Source: Acidaminococcaceae bacterium (GTDB lineage: Bacteria > Bacillota > Negativicutes > Acidaminococcales > Acidaminococcaceae). Taken from it: a stretch of DNA of 10,639 bases. Shown here piece after piece: positions 6,713-10,639 of the stretch; within the stretch, counting starts at the first letter, position 1; every line of letters starts with the position of its first letter. The notes beneath the pieces are model-generated. The model was not told the origin of the DNA. It searched no databases and saw only the letters and a program-made list of their open reading frames with translations. The translations under genes and the position numbers were made by a program. Where the stretch lies: assembly GCA_022653215.1 (NCBI GenBank), contig JALCSJ010000068.1, positions 1 through 10,639 of the forward strand, written 5' to 3'.

Positions 6713-6768
6713 GAAAAAGCTGTAACACAATGATTAAGATATCATTATGTTACAGCTCTTTTTTTATT
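6713..6768. terminator. Bidirectional intrinsic terminator between lacI and kdgF
   Basis: A 17-bp stem with one mismatch joins 6718-6734 (AGCTGTAACACAATGAT) to 6741-6757 around a 6-nt TAAGAT loop. A run of A lies on the left and seven T on the right, so it can work in both directions. It separates two convergent genes. The core (TGTAACACAATGA / TCATTATGTTACA) closely matches that of the terminator at 808-868. Confidence 0.88.
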
Positions 6769-6771
6769 TCC

Positions 6772-7104
6772 TCAACGTAAAAAGTCATCACGTTTGGGAG
6801 CAAAGGTGTCCACAATTACAGAATCTTCTAAAGCCTGAAGCACACCATGTACTTTATTAGCCGGCATATAGACTACATCCCCTGCCCGTACAACCTGCTC
6901 CTGACCATCAACGCTGAACTTTAAGGCACCGCTTATTACGTAGGTAATCTGCTCGTGAGGATGTTTATGCAGAGCAGAAGTAGTTCCTTTGACAAACTTC
7001 AATTCGCACAACATAACTTTATCACAGTACGCCATAATCCGGCGTTCAATACCAGGTTCAGGGTGTTGCACCTCAGGTCCATTATGCTTAATAAAATACT
7101 CCAT
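6772..7104 (-). CDS. kdgF: KdgF-like cupin (unsaturated uronate-linearising protein)
   Basis: This is a small single-domain cupin, 110 residues from the ATG at 7104. That start follows GGGGAG by 6 nt; an in-frame ATG at 7140 would add 12 residues without a good ribosome site. Known KdgF proteins speed conversion of 4,5-unsaturated galacturonate, released by pectate and alginate lyases, to the linear 4-deoxy-5-keto form. The protein shows the family pattern: RRIMAYCDKVML (21-32), the metal motif ALHKHPHEQITYV (H46, H48, Q52), GDVVYMPANKVHG with H86, and the C-terminal DTFAPKRDDFL (99-109), which includes conserved Asp and Arg. It is the second gene after a flavin reductase, 39 nt downstream, and converges on lacI. 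The KdgF call rests on remembered family sequence; another sugar-acid cupin is possible. Confidence 0.82.
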   Translation of the reverse strand: MEYFIKHNGPEVQHPEPGIERRIMAYCDKVMLCELKFVKGTTSALHKHPHEQITYVISGALKFSVDGQEQVVRAGDVVYMPANKVHGVLQALEDSVIVDTFAPKRDDFLR

Positions 7105-7143
7105 AGTTTTCTCCCCTTTAGTTTTTTGTGTTGCCATCAATTG

Positions 7144-7695
7144 TTATTTCTTTTCAGCATTAATGAATTCCACAAAAGCACTTGCTTGTGTGTCCAAATA
7201 TTTTTTGCTTAAGCCCAATTCCAGTTTTCCGTCTTTAACCATTCCCAGGCAATTAGGAATAGTCAGTCTCGGCGCATTCATCACATGCATATTGAGAAAG
7301 CTGATAAGTGTCACCAGATGATCCTGTGCCAGACCCGTGCCTGACATACCCGGTGTTATGCCGCTGACAGCAGCAGGTTTGCCGGCTAAGACCTGAGGCT
7401 TGCCGCCGTCTTGAGGACGACTGAGCCAGTCTATTACATTTTTAAGAACACCGGGGAAAAAGTGATTATACTCCGGAGTGAAAAACCAAATACCGTCGGC
7501 AGCTGTTACGGCAGCCCGTGCTTTAGCAACTGCCTCAGGAGCAGGATGCTCAATATCTTGATTTAAAAGAGGGATATCATGATAATCCAAAATTTCCAGT
7601 TCAGCCTTTCCTGCCAAAGCAGCCTTAGCTTCCTGTGCCAGCTGACGATTAAAAGAATCCTTCCGTAAAGAACCAACAATCGCTAAAATTTTCAT
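7144..7695 (-). CDS. NADPH-dependent FMN reductase-like flavoprotein
   Basis: This is a flavodoxin-fold, FMN-binding oxidoreductase of the NADPH-dependent FMN reductase family (ChrR/azoreductase-like quinone reductases), 183 residues, a normal length. The FMN phosphate loop is GSLRKDSFNRQL at 8-19, and the second flavin motif is TPEYNHFFPGVLKNVIDWLS at 73-92. ATG at 7695 is preferred: GAGGTGA lies 5 nt upstream and the protein opens with the canonical MKILAIVGSL. A GTG at 7704 in the same frame overlaps that ribosome site. Such enzymes usually reduce quinones, azo compounds or metals with two electrons from NAD(P)H; the substrate here is unknown. It is first of a two-gene unit with kdgF. It could belong to uronate metabolism only by neighbourhood, which is weak evidence. 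Confidence 0.9.
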   Translation of the reverse strand: MKILAIVGSLRKDSFNRQLAQEAKAALAGKAELEILDYHDIPLLNQDIEHPAPEAVAKARAAVTAADGIWFFTPEYNHFFPGVLKNVIDWLSRPQDGGKPQVLAGKPAAVSGITPGMSGTGLAQDHLVTLISFLNMHVMNAPRLTIPNCLGMVKDGKLELGLSKKYLDTQASAFVEFINAEKK

Positions 7696-7742
7696 TTTCT
7701 TCACCTCATTGTCTTTTTTTGCTTAACTATTTTCTACCATTT

Positions 7743-7774
7743 TAGTATGATTACTATTATTAGTATAGCATACT
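7743..7774. promoter_or_regulatory. TAGTAT repeats and inverted repeat in the FMN-reductase promoter region
   Basis: TAGTAT occurs at 7743-7748 and again at 7761-7766. The second copy is the left half of an inverted repeat, AGTAT-AGC-ATACT (7762-7774). On the minus strand the sequence contains TATACT, a possible -10 box for the reductase-kdgF unit about 65-70 nt upstream of its ATG, but no well-spaced -35 box is obvious. A redox- or ligand-responsive operator is possible; no factor can be named. Confidence 0.35.
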
Positions 7775-8063
7775 TTGCCAATAATGTTTGTGAAATATTA
7801 CTGAACAGAAGGATTCAATTTAACAGGTTTGTCCAGAAATACTTCTATGAATTATTTTAAAATTATTTGCAATAATATATTCTGTATTTTTTTTATTATT
7901 TCAATTGCCTTGTTATATTTTATATGTTATTATATGCGAAGAATTAGTGTGAAAAATGAAGATATAATTAGCATTTATGCTTTTGTACACACATTTTCAC
8001 ATTATTTGCCTTTTTTAGCTTATTATTAGCTATTTGATGCTCTATTTAAAGGAAGGGGGAGAA

Positions 8064-8108
8064 TTGTTTTCTGTATTTTTCGATGTCCAACTAGTCGCAA
8101 CACTATAA
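8064..8108 (+). CDS. Possible 14-codon leader ORF upstream of adhE
   Basis: A purine-rich tract (AAAGGAAGGGGGAGAA, 8048-8063) looks like a strong ribosome site but is not the adhE one, which lies at about 8117-8123. Immediately after it a TTG opens a 14-codon frame (MFSVFFDVQLVATL) that ends with TAA 24 nt before the adhE ATG. It has no recognisable attenuator residues such as a run of one amino acid. It may be a translational coupling leader or simply a chance purine run. Confidence 0.22.
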   Translation: MFSVFFDVQLVATL

Positions 8109-8132
8109 CACACTCAGAAAGGAACAAATTAT

Positions 8133-10639
8133 ATGTCAAAAGAACTAGTAATTAATTCAGTAGAATCTTTCGAACAAGCTTTACCAGTTATTCGCAGCGC
8201 CCAAGAAAAATATGCGGAATTCACCCAGGAACAGGTTGATGCTATTTGTGAAAAAGCAGCTATGGCCGTATCCAAAATGCGCATTCCCCTGGCTAAAATG
8301 GCCTGTGCAGAAACAGGTTACGGCATCGTCGTGGACAAAGTAACCAAGAACCAATATGCCTCAGAACATATGTGGAACTACATGCGTTATGCTAAAACCT
8401 GTGGAATTATCGATGAAAACGTTCCCTTTGGTACCAAGCGGGTTGCTTCACCTAAAGGCGTTATTGCCGCTATTACGCCAACCACCAATCCTACTTCTAC
8501 CACTATCTATAAAATTATGTTGGCCTTAAAAACCAGAAATGCCATCATTATTTCTCCCCATCCTCATGCGGTCAAATGCTCCATTGCCGCTGCCAGGATT
8601 ATGCGGGACGCAGCTGTCGAAGCAGGCCTTCCCGAGAATATTATTACCTGGATTGAAATGCCCTCTTTGGAGATTTCTGATATTCTTATGAAAAATGTAG
8701 ACTTGATTATTGCCACCGGCGGGGCGGGCATGGTTCATGCTGCTTACTCCTCCGGTACTCCTGCCCTCGGCGTTGGACCCGGTAACTGTAACGTAGTGAT
8801 TGACGAAAGTGCTGACCTGCGCATGGCGGTAGAATCTATTATTCACTCCAAAACTTTCGACAATGGTATGATTTGCTCTACCGAGCAGCACATTACAGTA
8901 CTTAGCAACATATATAACAAAGTTAAAGCCTTACTCCAAGATGCACGCTGTTATTTTCTTACTAAGCAGGAAGCAGCTAAAGTTGCAGAGGTATTCTATA
9001 ATCCGAAAAATCACGGTGTAAAACCACCGGCTGTTGGCCAGACAGCTGTACGACTGGCAGAAATGGCCGGCATTAAAGTCCCTGCTGACACAAAGGTTTT
9101 GATTTATGAAACCAACGACACTTCTCATGAGAATCCCTGGGCTAACGAAAAATTGACTACCCTATTAGGCATGTTTAAAGCAGACACCCTGGATGCTGCC
9201 TATGACATTTGTGCCAAAGTTGTCAACGAAGCCGGTCCCGGACATTCTGCCTGTCTCTATGTTGACCCTACAGCTGAAGACAAAATCAACAAATTCGCCG
9301 CAAAAATGAAAACCGGTCGTATCCTGATCAATACGCCTACCTGCTTTGGCGGTATCGGCGACCTGTATAACTTTAACCTGGTTCCTTCTCTTACCTTGGC
9401 ACCCGGCGCTATCGGTCATTCTTCTTACATGGGAAATACTAACTTTGAACAGCTGCTTGACATTAAAGTTGTTGCCAACCGTAAAGAGAATATGCTTTGG
9501 CTGCAATTACCCAAAAAAGTCTACTACAAAACCGGCTGTACACCTGTGGCACTCAGAGAAATGAAACATATATATGATTTCAAACGAGCTTTTGTTGTTA
9601 CAGATGCTAACCTGTACCAAATCGGTGCCTGTGACGGAATTATTAAGCAGCTGAATGATATGGGCATTGCAACTGCGGAATTTTTCGACATTCGTGTAGA
9701 CCCTCAGATTCAAGATGCCATGAATGGTCTGCCTAAAATGCATGAATTTAACCCTGATGTGATTATTGCCGTAGGCGGCGGTGCCGTAATAGATACAGCT
9801 AAAATTATGTGGATTCTTTTTGAGCATCCGGAAGAAGATTTTCTGGACATGGCTACCACCTTCCTGGATATCCGCAAGAGAATTCGTTTCTTCCCTCAAA
9901 TGGGTAAGAAAGCAAAACTGGTCTGCATTCCCACTACAGCCGGTACCGGCTCTGAATGTACTCCTTTCACCATTATTTCCGATGGTAATACCGGCATGAA
10001 ATGGCCTTTGATCGGCTATGAAATGATGCCGGAAATGGCTATTATTGATGCTGATCATATGATGAAACTACCGCCTAAAGCTACTCAAGCCTCCGGCTAT
10101 GATGTTTTAACCCATGCAGTAGAAGCATACGTGTCAACTTTTGCCACAGAATACACGGATGGCTTTGCCAGGGACGCTACGAAGCTGGTCTTTGGTTATC
10201 TGGAGAGGGCGTATCGCTCTTCTTTCAAAGAAGCCAAACCGGATCCCCTGGCTCGGGAAAAGATGGCGAATGCCTCTGCTATTGCAGGTATTGCCTTTGC
10301 CAATGCCTTTTTGGGCATCAACCACTCTCTGTCTCACAAGCTGGGGGGCTGGTTCCATATTCCGCACGGCACAGCCAATGCTCTGCTCTTCCCCTATGTC
10401 TGCCGTTTCAACGCTCAAAGACATCCTTACCACATGGGAACTTTCTCTCAATACAAATATCCCCAAGCCTTCGAGCGCTACGTACAATTAGGTGAAGCTA
10501 TCGGCGTAAAGGGAGCCACTGACAAAGAAACCTTCGAAAACTGGCTCAAGGCAGGAGAAGATTTAAAGAAAGCTGTTGATATTCCGGAAACCATCTGCCA
10601 ATGGCTGGTAGCTGCACATCCGGAAAAAAATGCAGAAAC
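8133..10639 (+). CDS. adhE: Bifunctional acetaldehyde-CoA/alcohol dehydrogenase, 3' truncated by window
   Basis: AdhE reduces acetyl-CoA to acetaldehyde and then to ethanol with NADH, in the cytoplasm, as long spirosome filaments. The frame is open for 835 codons to the window edge; family proteins have about 870-890. The start ATG follows AAAGGA. The N-terminal CoA-acylating aldehyde dehydrogenase half shows ITPTTNPTSTTIYK, IISPHPHA, and FDNGMICSTEQ with catalytic C248. The linker includes ENMLWLQLPKKVYY. The C-terminal iron alcohol dehydrogenase half shows VGGGAVIDTAK, PTTAGTGSECTPF, and expected iron ligands D657, H661, H731 and H745 (GYDVLTHAVEAY, NHSLSHKLGG, IPHGTANAL). Odd feature: residues 423-440 (APGAIGHSSYMGNTNFEQ) replace the usual GCGSWGGNS..SENVGPKH segment at equal length. 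No gene separates it from the reductase gene on its left. Confidence 0.95.
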   Translation, partial: MSKELVINSVESFEQALPVIRSAQEKYAEFTQEQVDAICEKAAMAVSKMRIPLAKMACAETGYGIVVDKVTKNQYASEHMWNYMRYAKTCGIIDENVPFGTKRVASPKGVIAAITPTTNPTSTTIYKIMLALKTRNAIIISPHPHAVKCSIAAARIMRDAAVEAGLPENIITWIEMPSLEISDILMKNVDLIIATGGAGMVHAAYSSGTPALGVGPGNCNVVIDESADLRMAVESIIHSKTFDNGMICSTEQHITVLSNIYNKVKALLQDARCYFLTKQEAAKVAEVFYNPKNHGVKPPAVGQTAVRLAEMAGIKVPADTKVLIYETNDTSHENPWANEKLTTLLGMFKADTLDAAYDICAKVVNEAGPGHSACLYVDPTAEDKINKFAAKMKTGRILINTPTCFGGIGDLYNFNLVPSLTLAPGAIGHSSYMGNTNFEQLLDIKVVANRKENMLWLQLPKKVYYKTGCTPVALREMKHIYDFKRAFVVTDANLYQIGACDGIIKQLNDMGIATAEFFDIRVDPQIQDAMNGLPKMHEFNPDVIIAVGGGAVIDTAKIMWILFEHPEEDFLDMATTFLDIRKRIRFFPQMGKKAKLVCIPTTAGTGSECTPFTIISDGNTGMKWPLIGYEMMPEMAIIDADHMMKLPPKATQASGYDVLTHAVEAYVSTFATEYTDGFARDATKLVFGYLERAYRSSFKEAKPDPLAREKMANASAIAGIAFANAFLGINHSLSHKLGGWFHIPHGTANALLFPYVCRFNAQRHPYHMGTFSQYKYPQAFERYVQLGEAIGVKGATDKETFENWLKAGEDLKKAVDIPETICQWLVAAHPEKNAE

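Larger units (their letters stand above)
7696..8132. other. AT-rich divergent intergenic region between the FMN-reductase gene and adhE
   Basis: This stretch separates two divergently transcribed genes and contains no convincing protein gene. The part from about 7845 to 8040 is strikingly AT-rich compared with the flanking genes. A weak plus-strand promoter can be drawn (TTGCCT at 7905-7910, 17 nt, TATTAT at 7928-7933), which would leave adhE a leader of roughly 190 nt. TTTGTGAAATATTA at 7787-7800 resembles one half of a Rex-type operator (TTGTGAANNNNTTCACAA), but the other half is poor. TGTGAAAAATG (7948-7958) and CATTTTCACA (7992-8001) form a spaced inverted repeat with one extra base. Control of adhE by redox state would be expected from known biology, but none of these sites is decisive. 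Confidence 0.45.

Noticed and set aside
7787..7805. Full Rex operator upstream of adhE
   Set aside because: TTGTGAA matches one half well, but the second half matches only about 4 of 7 positions, so it is kept only as a possible half site.
7829..8029. 66-residue hydrophobic frame in the adhE upstream region
   Set aside because: It starts with TTG, has no ribosome site before the TTG or the internal ATG, and its hydrophobicity follows from the T-rich DNA. A small membrane protein cannot be excluded but is not supported.
9507..10058. 183-residue minus-strand frame
   Set aside because: It lies wholly antisense to the well-supported adhE reading frame and resembles no family I know. The other minus-strand frames over 8526-10487 are the same kind of shadow.
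1..10639. Mobile elements, CRISPR arrays, tRNA or rRNA genes, toxin-antitoxin or defence genes
   Set aside because: I found no transposase-like protein, spaced direct repeat array, cloverleaf candidate or defence-type domain; all large frames belong to metabolic, transport or regulatory families.

Overview
The window shows an anaerobic, fermentative bacterium, most likely of the Bacillota. TRAP transporters, an AdhE-type fermentative enzyme, strong AAGGAGG-type ribosome binding sites, TTG starts and moderate GC would suit the Negativicutes. That placement is inference from gene content, not from a marker gene.

Layout, left to right. (1) The 3' end of an AGCS-family sodium:alanine symporter gene (+). 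(2) A uronate-uptake operon on the minus strand, read from right to left: TRAP solute-binding lipoprotein (dctP), small permease (dctQ), large permease (dctM) and uronate isomerase (uxaC). (3) A divergent LacI-family regulator gene (+), separated from dctP by a 361-nt control region. That region has a strong sigma-70-type promoter for dctP and two near-identical 18-nt copies of a palindromic operator-like motif, one at each promoter side. (4) A two-gene minus-strand unit: an NADPH-dependent FMN reductase-like flavoprotein followed by a KdgF-like cupin. (5) A 437-nt AT-rich divergent intergenic region. (6) The first 835 codons of adhE (+), a bifunctional aldehyde/alcohol dehydrogenase that runs off the right edge.

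How it fits together. The TRAP system probably imports hexuronates (glucuronate and/or galacturonate), and UxaC isomerises them to fructuronate or tagaturonate. KdgF handles the unsaturated uronates released from pectin-like polymers. The LacI-type protein is the likely local repressor. The later steps (uxaB/uxuB, uxuA/uxaA, kdgK, kdgA, kduI/kduD) are not in this window. AdhE would dispose of reducing equivalents as ethanol.

Two convergent gene pairs (symporter/uxaC and lacI/kdgF) are each closed by a bidirectional hairpin terminator, and the two share a core sequence. A further terminator-like hairpin lies inside the TRAP operon between dctP and dctQ and probably sets a high ratio of binding protein to permease. 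I see no mobile element, CRISPR array, tRNA, rRNA or defence system. This is mostly an ordinary catabolic region; the interest lies in regulation, in the shared terminator core and in a divergent segment of AdhE.
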